The notes: a model not told the origin generated them from the letters alone. DNA of 64,000 nt from Sphaerisporangium rufum (GCF_016863395.1 NZ_BOOU01000058.1:124001-188000), one strand, 5' to 3'; positions 9,259-18,038 are shown, numbered from the stretch's first letter. Numbers and translations are program-made.

Positions 9259-9317
9259 TCGACATATCTGGAAGTAGGTACTAATCTGTCCATCTATTAT
9301 GAATAACGTACCTACTT
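9259..9317 (+). promoter_or_regulatory. marR-type promoter with flanking inverted repeat
   Basis: TCGACA (9259-9264) and TAATCT (9282-9287), 17 bp apart, give a plausible promoter. AAGTAGGTAC (9272-9281) fills the spacer next to the -10, and its exact complement GTACCTACTT (9308-9317) lies just after the ATG at 9299, 26 bp away. A dimer or two dimers on these arms would block the promoter and start codon. No Shine-Dalgarno sequence is visible, so the transcript is probably nearly leaderless. Confidence 0.5.
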
Positions 9318-9856
9318 ATGAGGTCGACGCGACGGGTCTCCGCTATGACCCTCGCGTGCGGGCGATGATGGCGCGGTTCGCCGGCGACGGCGTCGCGTTG
9401 CCGCCACTTGAGGCGGCGGCCGCCGTGCGTAGCGCCTACCACGCCATCGAGCGCATGCGGGCCCACGGCTCGCAGGGCCGGGGAATCAGCACCGGAGCGC
9501 TCGACCTGCTGATCCGGCTGGACGGCGAGCACGGGATCAGCGTCGGCGAGCTGGCCCGCGCGGCCGGGGTCAGTTCCCGCAACGTGACCGGGCTGGTGGA
9601 CACCCTGGAACGAGGCGGGCTGGTCCGCCGCGTCCCGGACCGGAAGGACCGGCGTTCGGTTCTGGTGGAGATCACCCCCGGCGGTCGCGGGTGGGTGGAG
9701 GCGTTCCGAGAACCGTCCCGGCGTGCCATGAGGGCGATTTTCCACGGGTTCAGCGCCGAAGAACTCGCCGCCTTCCGTGATATGTGCCTGAGGCTGGCCG
9801 CCAACCAGCAACGTCTCGCCACCGAACTCGACCGGATCGGATCATCTGACTCATGA
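9299..9856 (+). CDS. MarR-family transcriptional regulator
   Basis: Winged-helix regulator of 185 residues. The recognition region is ISVGELARAAGVSSRNVTGLVDTLERGGLVRR, followed by the wing RVPDRKDRRSVLVEITPGG, both typical of MarR. A longer than usual N-terminal segment of about 50 residues precedes the domain. Its stop overlaps the next gene's ATG (ATGA), so the two are translationally coupled, and an inverted repeat spans its own promoter and start. Confidence 0.9.
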   Translation: MNNVPTYEVDATGLRYDPRVRAMMARFAGDGVALPPLEAAAAVRSAYHAIERMRAHGSQGRGISTGALDLLIRLDGEHGISVGELARAAGVSSRNVTGLVDTLERGGLVRRVPDRKDRRSVLVEITPGGRGWVEAFREPSRRAMRAIFHGFSAEELAAFRDMCLRLAANQQRLATELDRIGSSDS

Positions 9857-10245
9857 CGACGACACAGAACCGGACCCGCGATGCCGTCCGCGGCTACCAT
9901 CAGGCCCGCTTCCGGGGGGACGCGGCCGCCGCCGCGGTGCACGTCGGGGAGCCGTTCCGCTTCCAGAGCCCGTTCATCGACTCCCGCGACCGGCTGGGCC
10001 ATCTGGAGACGTTGCCGGGGTTCGTGTCGATCGTGACGAAGGTCGAGCTGATCAGCGAGCTGTACGGAGAGGACGAGGCGACACTGGTCTACGACGTGCA
10101 CACCGCCACACCGGCCGGCGTCCAGCGGACCGCCGAGCACTTCCGCCTGGCCGACGGCAAGATCGTGTCCATCCGGCTGATCTTCGACGCCGCGCCCTGG
10201 CAACCGATGAAACCCCACATCGAACCCCCGGCCAGTACCCCGTGA
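9853..10245 (+). CDS. SnoaL-like / NTF2-fold protein
   Basis: A 130-residue protein of the nuclear transport factor 2 superfamily. It has the usual order of an N-terminal helix (AVRGYHQARFRGDAAAAAVHV), a ligand pocket region (FQSPFIDSRDRLGHLETLPGF) and a curved sheet ending AEHFRLADGKIVSIRLIFD. Family members are small-molecule isomerases, hydrolases or ligand binders; no catalytic set can be assigned. It overlaps the MarR gene by four bases, so it is probably the MarR target. Confidence 0.8.
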   Translation: MTTTQNRTRDAVRGYHQARFRGDAAAAAVHVGEPFRFQSPFIDSRDRLGHLETLPGFVSIVTKVELISELYGEDEATLVYDVHTATPAGVQRTAEHFRLADGKIVSIRLIFDAAPWQPMKPHIEPPASTP

Positions 10246-10394
10246 TCGTCGGTGGACCGGCCCGCCACCTTGGGTGAGCGCCGTGAGCGGTTCGCTGCGA
10301 TCAAGGCAGCGGCCGGCCGTATCGCCGGCAGACGGTGCGGTCCTCCTCGACGGCCTACATGCGGACATCCACGCGGCGCGGCAGGTGGGAGCCG

Positions 10395-10431
10395 GTCGCC
10401 TGGTCCGTTCCTGCGGGGTGGACCAGGCGAC
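10395..10431. terminator. Hairpin between convergent genes
   Basis: Perfect 12-bp arms GTCGCCTGGTCC and GGACCAGGCGAC with a 13-base loop, in the 255-bp gap between the SnoaL gene and the convergent XRE regulator. No T-run follows. Probably a shared transcription end. Confidence 0.55.
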
Positions 10432-10500
10432 GGCCGCGAGTTCCTCAGTCGCTCGGCGGCGCGTGCGGAGTCGATCACCGCGTCGATCGTCCGACGGGGC

Positions 10501-11814
10501 TCACACGTAGGCGCTCTGCGGCGGCGGGGTGGTCAGCAGCTTGCGGAACTCGGTGACGGAGGCGCGGCCACGCTGGTCGGCGGGGACGGCGCGCAGCACC
10601 AGGTTGGCGGTCTCCATGATGTGGTTGCTGCGATAGGCCGGTGCCGGCGTGTCGATCATTGTCGCTGCTTGGCGTGTGCCCTCGTCGATGCCGCCCTGGG
10701 CGACCGTGCACATCGCGCCGTGCAGCTGGACGTTGATGCGGTAGTGGTAATCGCGCGTGGTCTTGCGTACCTTGTCCTGGGCCGGAGCGCCGGCGGACTC
10801 GTTACCTGCTGCGGCGTACACCCAACTCTCCGCGAAGTAGATCTGGTTGGGCGTCCATATGTCGTACCGGTCGATGTCACCTTGATCGGTGGCCCGATGC
10901 AGGGCGGCCAGAGCGGCGATCGCTTCGTCATGTCTGCCGAGCATCGACAACGCCTTGGCCTCGGTGGCCAGCAGTTGGAGGAACGGCTTGCTGCTGAGCT
11001 GCTGCGCGCTGCGCACCATGTCCAAGACCGTTCTGGGATCACGCTGGCCGTACAGGCCGTGACCGGCCGCCTCGGCGCGGACCAGGAGGCGGATGGAGAG
11101 ATCGCCGGAGGTGTCGGCGGCCTGGCGGGCGGTCTCCATCCAGCGGATGGCGGCGCCGTGGTCGGCCAGCCGGGTGAGAGCGTTGGCTTGCAGGGCGGCC
11201 AGCAGTGCGGTGATGCGGTGCAGTTCGGTGGCCAGGGCCGGGGGCGCGGCCTGGGCCTGCTGCCGGACGGCGGCCAGGTCGATGACCAGGTCGGCGGCCA
11301 CCTGCGCGGGTGGCCGGGTGCGCAGGGCGTACAGGTGGTCGGCGCAGGCCTGTTCCCAGCCGGCCAGGTCGCGGCCGGGGTGCTCGAAGTCGGTGTCGAG
11401 CAGTCGCCGGAGCGGTTCGGTGGCGATGCCGAAGGTGCCGAGGGAGCCCAGGCCGGCGAGGAGGTGCAGGGCGGTCCGACGTTCCATCTCGTCGTCTCCC
11501 ATGCCGAGTGTGGAGTTTTCTCCATGTCTACCCGGATGGGGCCGGGCCGACTCGGCGGCCTGCAGCCGGAGCAGCACCGCGTGCAGCGCGCTCAGCATCC
11601 CGCCGGCGCCGTAGATCTGGTCCAGCCGGGCGACCAGGTCCGCCGCCGGCATGCGCTCGCCGCGCTCGAAGCGGCCGATGTTGGAGAAGTCGGTGAACGC
11701 CAGCTCGCCGGCCCGCCGCAGCGCCATGTTCGCCCGGCTCTGCCGGAAGTGCCGCAGCACCGCGCCGAACAGCCGCTCCACCGAAGCGTGCGGATCGATA
11801 GTCTCCTCGCCCAC
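10501..11814 (-). CDS. XRE-family regulator with TPR-like C-terminus
   Basis: A 437-residue actinomycete-type regulator. A helix-turn-helix of the Cro/CI fold lies in the first 80 residues (GELAFTDFSNIGRFERGERMPAADLVARL). About 330 residues of alpha-helical, TPR-like repeats follow, rich in Ala and Leu. The GTG start is chosen because GGAGGGA stands at an ideal distance upstream. It has no partner gene on its strand; the EspC-like gene 562 bp upstream on the other strand is its only divergent neighbour. Such proteins often respond to peptides or small signals, but the signal is unknown. Confidence 0.8.
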   Translation of the reverse strand: MGEETIDPHASVERLFGAVLRHFRQSRANMALRRAGELAFTDFSNIGRFERGERMPAADLVARLDQIYGAGGMLSALHAVLLRLQAAESARPHPGRHGENSTLGMGDDEMERRTALHLLAGLGSLGTFGIATEPLRRLLDTDFEHPGRDLAGWEQACADHLYALRTRPPAQVAADLVIDLAAVRQQAQAAPPALATELHRITALLAALQANALTRLADHGAAIRWMETARQAADTSGDLSIRLLVRAEAAGHGLYGQRDPRTVLDMVRSAQQLSSKPFLQLLATEAKALSMLGRHDEAIAALAALHRATDQGDIDRYDIWTPNQIYFAESWVYAAAGNESAGAPAQDKVRKTTRDYHYRINVQLHGAMCTVAQGGIDEGTRQAATMIDTPAPAYRSNHIMETANLVLRAVPADQRGRASVTEFRKLLTTPPPQSAYV

Positions 11815-12376
11815 CGCGACTCCCTCCAGGCCCGCACCGGCAACCCACCGGCCCCGGCTTCACCACCGCCCCACCAGTCTCGATCACCCACGATGCTCGC
11901 GCCGACACGCCGGGTAGCGCAGCTCGATCGCGAAGCTCCTATCCCCGATCGGCGGCCTCGCGGAGACCGCCACGCGCCGCCGCTACGGCGCGCCGCCTTC
12001 GGCCTGGTGGCGGGCGTCCATCAGAGGGACGGTGTCGCCGATGACCACGCGCGGCGAACGGTGTCCCTGCCCCTAGGGGAGGGCCGGCTAACCAGGGAAC
12101 GCCGGTGACCCGCGGCGCGACCGGCCGACCGAGCCGTCCGGAACGCGAGACGGTGGCATGAATGCCTGGTGACGGCAGGGGTGGACGGTTACGATCGCCA
12201 TGATCATGACTATCGGTACGTCCGTCACCTGCACGGGCGACCGGAGGGGGCTGGTGGTGGCGGCCCCGCGCATGCGAAGGGCCGGGCGGCCGGCGGCGGC
12301 CTTGGACAAGGACGGGTGCGGCGGCATGGACGCGGCGGGGGCCGCGAGGCGCCGTGACGGGGAAAGGTGCACGGGA
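11815..12376. other. 562-bp intergenic region, no gene recognised
   Basis: This stretch separates the divergent XRE regulator and the EspC-like gene. Several frames are open, as expected at this GC content, but none gives a recognisable protein or convincing start. TACGAT at 12190-12195 is a possible -10 for the plus-strand pair, with only a weak -35. I see no strong hairpin or repeat. Confidence 0.4.
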
Positions 12377-12700
12377 ATGCGTGAGTACATCGACGTCGAC
12401 GCCACCAGCCTGGCGCGGACCGGGGCCCGGTTCCAGGGTGCGGAGGCCGATTACGGAAGGTACGTCGCGGAGCTTCGCGAGCGGCTGGACGGGGCGGGCT
12501 TCCCCTGGCCCGATCAGGAGGCGACGACCGCCGCATCCCTCTACGCCCAGATCATGGCGCATCTCCTGGGCAGAGGGGCCGGATTGGCCGACCGGCTGGG
12601 CGACGTGGGCGCCCGGTACACGGCCGTGGGGCGCGCGGTGACCGCCACCGAGGAGGCCGCCGCGGCGGAGGCTCGCCGGGCCGGGCAGGACATCGTATGA
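12377..12700 (+). CDS. EspC-like / WXG100-related type VII secretion protein
   Basis: A 107-residue, almost wholly helical protein. It begins MREYIDVDATSLARTGARF and ends with an Ala/Glu-rich helix, the layout of ESX-associated EspC-like (DUF2580) and WXG100 proteins, which pair as helical hairpins and leave through type VII secretion. A turn with PW (residues about 40-41) replaces a strict WXG. ATG 12377 is chosen for the family-like start and the upstream GGGGAAAGG. Its stop overlaps the start of the next gene by four bases, as secretion chaperone or partner genes often do. No ESX core gene is in the window. Confidence 0.65.
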   Translation: MREYIDVDATSLARTGARFQGAEADYGRYVAELRERLDGAGFPWPDQEATTAASLYAQIMAHLLGRGAGLADRLGDVGARYTAVGRAVTATEEAAAAEARRAGQDIV

Positions 12701-13701
12701 CCGCGACCGCGGTACTCGATTCCCCCGTGGTCCGCCTCGGCCTGGACATCCTGGGGATCACGCCACCGCCGCCGTTCCCGTCCGCCTTCGACGAGCACAT
12801 CAGGGAGTGGGAGGCGGCCGGTACCGCCACCGAGAAGATCCAGGCCGCCGCCGGCGACGCGTTACAGGCGATGCTGGCCGCGAACGACAGCACGGCCGTC
12901 GAGGCGAGCCGGGTCGCGCTCACCGCGCCGGACGGACCGCTGGCCGCCTGCCGGGAACTGGCCGGCGACTGCCACCGGACCGCCATCGCGCTGCGGGTCT
13001 TCAAAGGACTCAGCACGTTGGTGTGGAGTGCCATCGGGCTGGCGGCCGCGGCGGTGGGCGTGGCCGCGGCGGTGGCGGCCACCAACGGCGGGCTGTCACT
13101 GGCCGGCATCATCGCTCGCGCGCGACTGGAGATCGGCCGTGTCCTCGCCAGGTTCCGTGCCGCGGTCGAGAAGCTGTTCACCGGACTGCTCCGCCAGGTC
13201 ACCCGGCCGCCGGCCCGGCTCAGGAAGGCGCGCTTCGAAGCGCGAGTGGAAGCCGTGGCCGCGCAGGCGCACGACCGGTGGCGTGCGGGGCGCCGGCTCC
13301 CGGACGGTACGTACGATCCGCGGCCCAAGCGCACCACCGATCAGGCGTGGATCCGCGCCCACGGCACCGATCAGGTGGACATCGCCAACACGAAGTATCG
13401 CGACCTGCCCGCGGACTGGCAGCAGGAGAACCGGGCCTCGGCCATAGACGCGGTCAGCGGGGCGATCCGGGCCAAGGAGCACGGGCTGGATCTGGAGGAG
13501 TACGACACCGTCCGAGGGATCGCCAAAGATGTGCGGGCCGGCTGGTACGACCGCAACGGGCAATGGGCGCCGCTCGACCAGAAGTGGCCGTTCGATCTGC
13601 TGCCGGAGGTGGAACGGGAGAAAGACGAGGTCATCGCCCGATCGGCGGCCGATCTCCTGCGTCGCCCCTTCTGGCGGGGCCGGTCAGTCGGCCTGTCCTG
13701 A
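12697..13701 (+). CDS. Putative type VII-associated protein with RyR-like C-terminal domain
   Basis: A 334-residue protein of unknown function, coupled to the EspC-like gene. Residues 1-100 are helical, as in partners of EspC/WXG proteins. Residues 108-130 form one membrane segment. Residues about 140-180 are a basic helix. The C-terminal part (183-320) is a separate soluble domain: AQAHDRWRAGRR, then VDIANTKYRDLPADWQQEN, and closing KWPFDLLPEVEREKDEV. The H-x2-W-x3-R and closing pattern recalls RyR (ryanodine receptor repeat) domains, which bacteria use in nucleotide- or ligand-linked conflict proteins. That assignment is inference. No immunity-like gene follows; the next gene is a convergent AraC regulator. 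Confidence 0.6.
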   Translation: MTATAVLDSPVVRLGLDILGITPPPPFPSAFDEHIREWEAAGTATEKIQAAAGDALQAMLAANDSTAVEASRVALTAPDGPLAACRELAGDCHRTAIALRVFKGLSTLVWSAIGLAAAAVGVAAAVAATNGGLSLAGIIARARLEIGRVLARFRAAVEKLFTGLLRQVTRPPARLRKARFEARVEAVAAQAHDRWRAGRRLPDGTYDPRPKRTTDQAWIRAHGTDQVDIANTKYRDLPADWQQENRASAIDAVSGAIRAKEHGLDLEEYDTVRGIAKDVRAGWYDRNGQWAPLDQKWPFDLLPEVEREKDEVIARSAADLLRRPFWRGRSVGLS

Positions 13702-13769
13702 GCCGCGCCGGCCTGGCATCGGCCGGGTGCCGACCGGCGTGCCGCCGGAGTTCGTGATCTGCCGGGCCG

Positions 13770-14744
13770 TCAGCTTCGGGAGGCGGTCCGGTGGTCGCGG
13801 GGGGTGCGGCCGTGGTGGCGTTTGAAGGCGGTGCTCAGCGCGAAGGAGCTGCCGTACCCCACCTGGCGGGCGACCGCGCCGACGGTGGCGCCGGGCTCGC
13901 GGAGCAGGTCGGCGGCCAGGGCCAGCCGCCACCCGGTGAGGTACGACATGGGCGGCTCGCCGACCAGCGCGGTGAAACGGCGGGCCAGCGTCGCCCGGGA
14001 CGTCCCGGCGGTGGCGGCCAGCGAGGCCACCGTCCATGGCCGGGCGGGGTCGTGGTGGATCAGCCGCAGGGCCTGGCCCACGACCGGGTCGCCGTGCGCC
14101 TGGTACCAGCCGGGCGGCCGCGCGCCGGGACGGGTGAACCACTCGCGCAGCACCGCGATGAGCAGCAGGTCGAGCAGCCGGTCCAGCACGGCCGGCTGCC
14201 CGGGGTCGTCCTTGACGATCTCGGTGGCGAGCAACGGCACCAGCGGGGAGTCCCAGGAGTCGCCCGGCACGACCAGCAGCGGCGGCAGCGCCTCCAGCAG
14301 CCGCCGGCTGAGCTCGCCGGGCATCGGGTAGGTGCCGGTGAGCAGCACCGTCGGGCCGGCCGGGCAGTTGCCCCAGGTCCGCACCCCCAGCTGCGCCATC
14401 TCGTACAGCTCCCGCCCCGCGGGGTCGGTGCAGCGCTGGCCCGGGTGGATGACGACCTGCGGCGCGGTGGCCGGGTCGTCGGCGACGGTGTAGGCGTCGG
14501 GGCCGCGGGCGATCGCCACGTCGCCGGGGCCCAGCCGCACGGCCGCGGCCTGGTCCGAGACGATCCAGGCGTCGCCGCGGACCGCGGCCACCAGGGTGAG
14601 CGGCGCGCGGTCCCTGATCGCCATCGACCAGGGCGGGGCGAGGATCGAGCGGAGCAGGAAGGCGCCCTGCGCCCGAGGGCCGTCCAGCAGGCTGACGATG
14701 GCGTCCATGAGACGATTGAACACGTTATCGCGACTCGTGGCCAT
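13770..14744 (-). CDS. AraC-family regulator with cupin domain
   Basis: A 324-residue regulator. Residues about 10-190 are a cupin-type ligand domain of the AraC cupin_6 kind (DRAPLTLVAAVRGDAWIV, then LGPGDVAIARGPDAYTV). The last 100 residues hold the double helix-turn-helix (WTVASLAATAGTSRATLARRFTALVGEPPMSYLTGWRL and VGAVARQVGYGSSFALSTAFKRHHGRTP). I chose ATG 14744; a GTG at 14771 is also in frame but would overlap the divergent promoter. It lies 35 bp from the NmrA-type gene on the other strand, a pairing seen repeatedly in actinomycetes. Confidence 0.88.
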   Translation of the reverse strand: MATSRDNVFNRLMDAIVSLLDGPRAQGAFLLRSILAPPWSMAIRDRAPLTLVAAVRGDAWIVSDQAAAVRLGPGDVAIARGPDAYTVADDPATAPQVVIHPGQRCTDPAGRELYEMAQLGVRTWGNCPAGPTVLLTGTYPMPGELSRRLLEALPPLLVVPGDSWDSPLVPLLATEIVKDDPGQPAVLDRLLDLLLIAVLREWFTRPGARPPGWYQAHGDPVVGQALRLIHHDPARPWTVASLAATAGTSRATLARRFTALVGEPPMSYLTGWRLALAADLLREPGATVGAVARQVGYGSSFALSTAFKRHHGRTPRDHRTASRS

Positions 14745-14779
14745 GTCCCGTCTCACGCCGCTGCGTTTCACTGATCGGT

Positions 14780-15616
14780 ATGACGAACCAACGAGAGCAG
14801 CAGACGATCCTGGTCCTCGGCGGCACGGGCAAGACCGGCCGCCGCGTCGTGGACCGGCTGCGCGCGGCCGGCGCGCCCGTCCGGGTGGGTTCCCGCTCCG
14901 CCGCGATCCCCTTCGACTGGACGGACCGGGCGACCTGGGCGCCGGTGCTGCGGGACGCCGGCGCGGTGTACATCTCCTACTATCCCGACCTCGCGGTGCC
15001 GGGCGCGCCGGAGACGGTCGGCGCGTTCGCGGAGATGGCGGTGGCGTCCGGGGTCTCCCGGCTGGTGCTGCTGTCCGGCCGTGGCGAGGATGAGGCGCAG
15101 GCTGCGGAGAAGCTCGTCCAGGACGCCGGGGCGGACTGGACGATCCTGCGGTCGAGCTGGTTCAGCCAGAACTTCAGCGAGGACTACCTGGTGGAGGCGG
15201 TGCGGGCCGGCCTGGTCGCGCTGCCCGCCGGGGACGTGCCCGAGCCGTTCGTGGACGCCGATGACATCGCCGATGTGGCCGTGGCGGCACTGACCGGAGA
15301 CGGGCACGCCGGTCAGGTGTACGAGCTGACCGGCCCCCGGTCGCTGCGCTTCGACGAGGCGATCGGCGAGATCTCCGCCGCGGCGGGCCGGCGCGTGGAG
15401 TTCGTCCAGGTGAGTGCCGCGGAGTACGCGGACGCGCTCAGCGCGGAGGGCGTCCCGGCGGGGACCGTGGAGCTGCTGACGTACCTGTTCACCACGGTGC
15501 TGGACGGCCGCAACGCCCGGCCGGCCGGCGGGGTGCGTGCCGCGCTCGGCCGGCCGCCTCGCGACTTCGCCGACTACGCCAGGCAGGCCGCGGCCACCGG
15601 CGTCTGGGAGCGGTGA
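14780..15616 (+). CDS. NmrA-like NAD(P)-binding oxidoreductase
   Basis: A 278-residue atypical short-chain dehydrogenase of the NmrA group. The nucleotide motif GGTGKTGR is near residues 14-21 and the central LVLLSGRG and ILRSSWFSQNFSE stretches are typical. These proteins sense NAD(P) redox state or reduce small substrates; the catalytic Tyr-x3-Lys of classical SDRs is not evident. It is divergent from the AraC gene, with 35 bp for both promoters, so AraC is its likely regulator. Confidence 0.85.
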   Translation: MTNQREQQTILVLGGTGKTGRRVVDRLRAAGAPVRVGSRSAAIPFDWTDRATWAPVLRDAGAVYISYYPDLAVPGAPETVGAFAEMAVASGVSRLVLLSGRGEDEAQAAEKLVQDAGADWTILRSSWFSQNFSEDYLVEAVRAGLVALPAGDVPEPFVDADDIADVAVAALTGDGHAGQVYELTGPRSLRFDEAIGEISAAAGRRVEFVQVSAAEYADALSAEGVPAGTVELLTYLFTTVLDGRNARPAGGVRAALGRPPRDFADYARQAAATGVWER

Positions 15617-15645
15617 GCACCGGGCCGCCACGAGCGAGTCCCCTG

Positions 15646-15668
15646 CCCGCCGGCCGTTCGCCGGCGGG
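15646..15668 (+). terminator. Hairpin after the NmrA-like gene
   Basis: CCCGCCGGC and GCCGGCGGG pair perfectly around a 5-base loop, 30 bp after the stop. No T-run follows. Confidence 0.5.
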
Positions 15669-15747
15669 TGGGCGTACAAAGCGTGATCGTCGTGACTCTG
15701 GGTAATCGAACATAGAAAGATCACTGGAACGACGCGGGGGACGTGCC

Positions 15748-15774
15748 ATGATTACTTCCGGGACCAGGGGGTGA
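15748..15774 (+). other. Possible upstream mini-ORF overlapping the pseudoprotease start
   Basis: ATG at 15748 opens an 8-codon frame (MITSGTRG) whose TGA overlaps the GTG start of the subtilase-like gene as GTGA. It may couple or tune translation, or be chance. Confidence 0.25.
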
Positions 15775-16964
15775 GCGGCGGGGCCGGGCGTGCGGCGCGC
15801 GCACTGGCCGGCCTGCTGCTCGCCCTGACCTCGGTGATCGCCGGACATCCCGCCGTGCCGCATCCGCCGCGTGACGCCGCCGCGGCACCGCCCCCCTCGC
15901 TCATCCCCGACCAGTACATCGTCCGGCTGCAACCCGCGGCGAACCCGGACAAGGTGGCGGCCGGCCTCGGCGTGAAACCGATCTACACCTATAGCAAGAT
16001 CATGAAGGGGTTCACCGCGCTCATGACGGCCGGGCAGCTGGGCGGGCTACGCCGGCATCCCGATGTCGCCGAGATCGAACAGGACGGCCGGATCCGCCAC
16101 CTCGACCTGCACCCCGTGATCCCGCTGCCCCCGCCCCTGGTGCCCGCACTGTCCTGGGCGAACGACCGGATCAACCAGCGATCCCTCCCGCTGGACGGGT
16201 CGTTCCACACCCACCACGACGGCGCCGGCGTCACCGCCTACATCGTGGACAGCGGCATCGACACCGCCCAGCCCGCCTTCACCGGCCGGCTCGATCCCGG
16301 CTACAGCAGCATCCGGGACGGCCGCGGCACCGGCGACTGCGCGGGCCAGGGCACCCTGGTGGCCGGAATCGTCGCCGGCACGTCCTGGGGCGTCGCGCCG
16401 AAGGCACGGCTCGCGCCGGTACGCGTGCTGGACTGCGCCGGCAACGGCACCTTCGGCGGCATGATCGCGGGCTTCGACTGGATCGCCGGTCACCTGCGAC
16501 GTCCCGCCGTGGTGAACGTCTCCGTCAGCGGCCTGCGGTCCGCCGTGGCCAACGACGCCGCCAAGACGCTGTCCGACCTCGGCGCCTTCGTCGTGGCGAG
16601 CGGCGGCGACCAGTCCGGTGACGCCTGTACCGCCTCACCCGGCAGCGCCTCCGGCGTCGTCACCGTCGCCGCGTCCTCGATCGAGGACGCACCCGCCCCG
16701 GGCGGCAACGCCGGTCCCTGCGTCGACCTGTACGCCCCGGGCGTCGGCATCGTCTCGGCGGCCGCGGGGGGCGGCGAGGCGCGGGGCAGCGGAAGCGGCT
16801 ACGCCGCCCCCTACGTGACCGCGACGGCCGCGCTGCTCAAGCAGGCCTACGGCGACTCCAGCACCGTCACCGTCCGCAACTGGCTCGTCGGTCATGCCAC
16901 CAGCGCGCTGCGGGACGTCCCGGCCGGCACCCCCGACCGGCTGCTCTACATCGACGATCTCTAG
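15771..16964 (+). CDS. Secreted subtilisin-like protein lacking catalytic residues (pseudoprotease)
   Basis: A 397-residue protein with the full S8 subtilase layout: signal peptide (1-25), an I9-type propeptide (PDQYIVRL at 46-53 to about 110) and the peptidase fold. The catalytic Asp is kept (D160, IVDSGID). The His position reads GQGTLVAG (Q193) instead of GHGTHVAG, the oxyanion Asn is Gly (SGGD, 277-280), and the Ser motif reads GSGYAAPYV with Gly at 343 where Ser belongs. Cysteine pairs of the proteinase-K type remain. The frame is otherwise intact, so this is a preserved inactive fold, perhaps a binder or inhibitor, rather than a decaying gene. The GTG start follows CAGGGG. Confidence 0.85.
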   Translation: MSGGAGRAARALAGLLLALTSVIAGHPAVPHPPRDAAAAPPPSLIPDQYIVRLQPAANPDKVAAGLGVKPIYTYSKIMKGFTALMTAGQLGGLRRHPDVAEIEQDGRIRHLDLHPVIPLPPPLVPALSWANDRINQRSLPLDGSFHTHHDGAGVTAYIVDSGIDTAQPAFTGRLDPGYSSIRDGRGTGDCAGQGTLVAGIVAGTSWGVAPKARLAPVRVLDCAGNGTFGGMIAGFDWIAGHLRRPAVVNVSVSGLRSAVANDAAKTLSDLGAFVVASGGDQSGDACTASPGSASGVVTVAASSIEDAPAPGGNAGPCVDLYAPGVGIVSAAAGGGEARGSGSGYAAPYVTATAALLKQAYGDSSTVTVRNWLVGHATSALRDVPAGTPDRLLYIDDL

Positions 16965-16989
16965 CTCGGACCTCCGGCCGGCGTGCGGT

Positions 16990-17009
16990 CGCGCCGGTCG
17001 GCCGGCGCG
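16990..17009. terminator. Hairpin between convergent genes
   Basis: CGCGCCGG-TCGG-CCGGCGCG, a perfect 8-bp stem with a tetraloop, 26 bp after the subtilase-like stop and 73 bp from the end of the convergent methyltransferase gene. Confidence 0.5.
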
Positions 17010-17081
17010 TCGGAGCAAGACCTGGGGGCGGCGGCCGGCAGATGCGCGGGGTGTTCCGCCAGGCCGGCCCGGCCGCGGTCA

Positions 17082-17903
17082 TCAGGGCCTCGGGACGCCG
17101 GCCTCCGGCGAGGACGCCGGGCGGTACCGCCAGACGGAGTCCAGCCACGGCGGGGCGACCCCGATGAAGTGCGCCCAGCTGCCCGGTTCCGCGTCCGGGT
17201 AGTGCTCGCGCGACTCGGCGAGGAAGGTCAGCGCGAAGCCTTCGCCGAGCAGACCGTTGACGACCCGGTCCAGGGTGTGCCGGTACTCCCGGGGCGGGCG
17301 GATGCGGCCGGCCGGCTCGCCGTCGTAGACCCACTCCTGGTCGGGATAGGAGGTCGCCGCCCCCTCGGTGTAGGGCTGCGTCAGCAGGTAACCCTCCCCG
17401 GTCCAGGTGTGGTGGGTGAGCCCGGAGAAGGCCGGGTTGGCGCACATCAGGTGGTAGTGGCCGCCTTCGGCGAGCACCCTCGCCACCTCGCGGAAGACGA
17501 CCAGGCAGTCCGGGACGAAGTTCAGCGAGTACGGGTGCCAGACCAGGTCGAACGTGGCGTGGTCGAGATCCGACAGGTCCCGCATGTCCCCCTGGACCGT
17601 GCGGACGGCGACGCCGTAGTGCTCGGCGGCCTGGCGGTCCCGCGCCAGCTGCCCGGACGAGATGTCGACGACCGTCACGTCGGCGCCCAGCAGGGCGAAG
17701 GCCGCGGACTGCTGCCCGCCGCCGCTCGCCAGGCAGAGCACCCTGCGGCCCGCCAGGTCGCCGGGGACGCCCAGCCGGTCCAGGTCCAGGTATGCCCGGG
17801 CCTTGTCCGGGTCCAGGTCGAGCGCGGGACGGGTGAATAACGCGTCCGCCGCCACCAGGGCCTGCCAGCGTTGCTCGTTGTAGTGGTAGGTCTCGTCGTG
17901 CAT
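17082..17903 (-). CDS. SAM-dependent methyltransferase (class I)
   Basis: A 273-residue methyltransferase. Motif I is VLCLASGGGQQSAAFA (residues about 55-70), the acidic ribose-binding residue follows in VTVVDISSGQL, and VQGDMRDLSDL and FDLVWHPYSLNFV mark motifs II and III of the Rossmann-like fold. The C-terminal part has the aromatic substrate lid of the UbiE/small-molecule group. ATG 17903 is family-like (MHDETYHYNEQRWQALV); the SD is weak. The methyl acceptor is unknown. Monocistronic, convergent with the pseudoprotease. Confidence 0.85.
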   Translation of the reverse strand: MHDETYHYNEQRWQALVAADALFTRPALDLDPDKARAYLDLDRLGVPGDLAGRRVLCLASGGGQQSAAFALLGADVTVVDISSGQLARDRQAAEHYGVAVRTVQGDMRDLSDLDHATFDLVWHPYSLNFVPDCLVVFREVARVLAEGGHYHLMCANPAFSGLTHHTWTGEGYLLTQPYTEGAATSYPDQEWVYDGEPAGRIRPPREYRHTLDRVVNGLLGEGFALTFLAESREHYPDAEPGSWAHFIGVAPPWLDSVWRYRPASSPEAGVPRP

Positions 17904-18038
17904 GGCGGACAACCCTAACCACCGTCGAGCGGCAGGAACGAGCAGATTTCGGGCGGCCTTTCCGCCGGCGTCCGGCACCGGAGGGCCACCCGATTTAATC
18001 GGTTGTCGGCCGGCGGCCGCCCGCCCATGATGGCGACC

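Noticed and set aside
11939-12562. A 207-residue minus-strand frame before the XRE regulator
   Set aside because: Arg/Gly/Pro-rich composition, no SD, overlaps the EspC-like gene antisense. No gene called.
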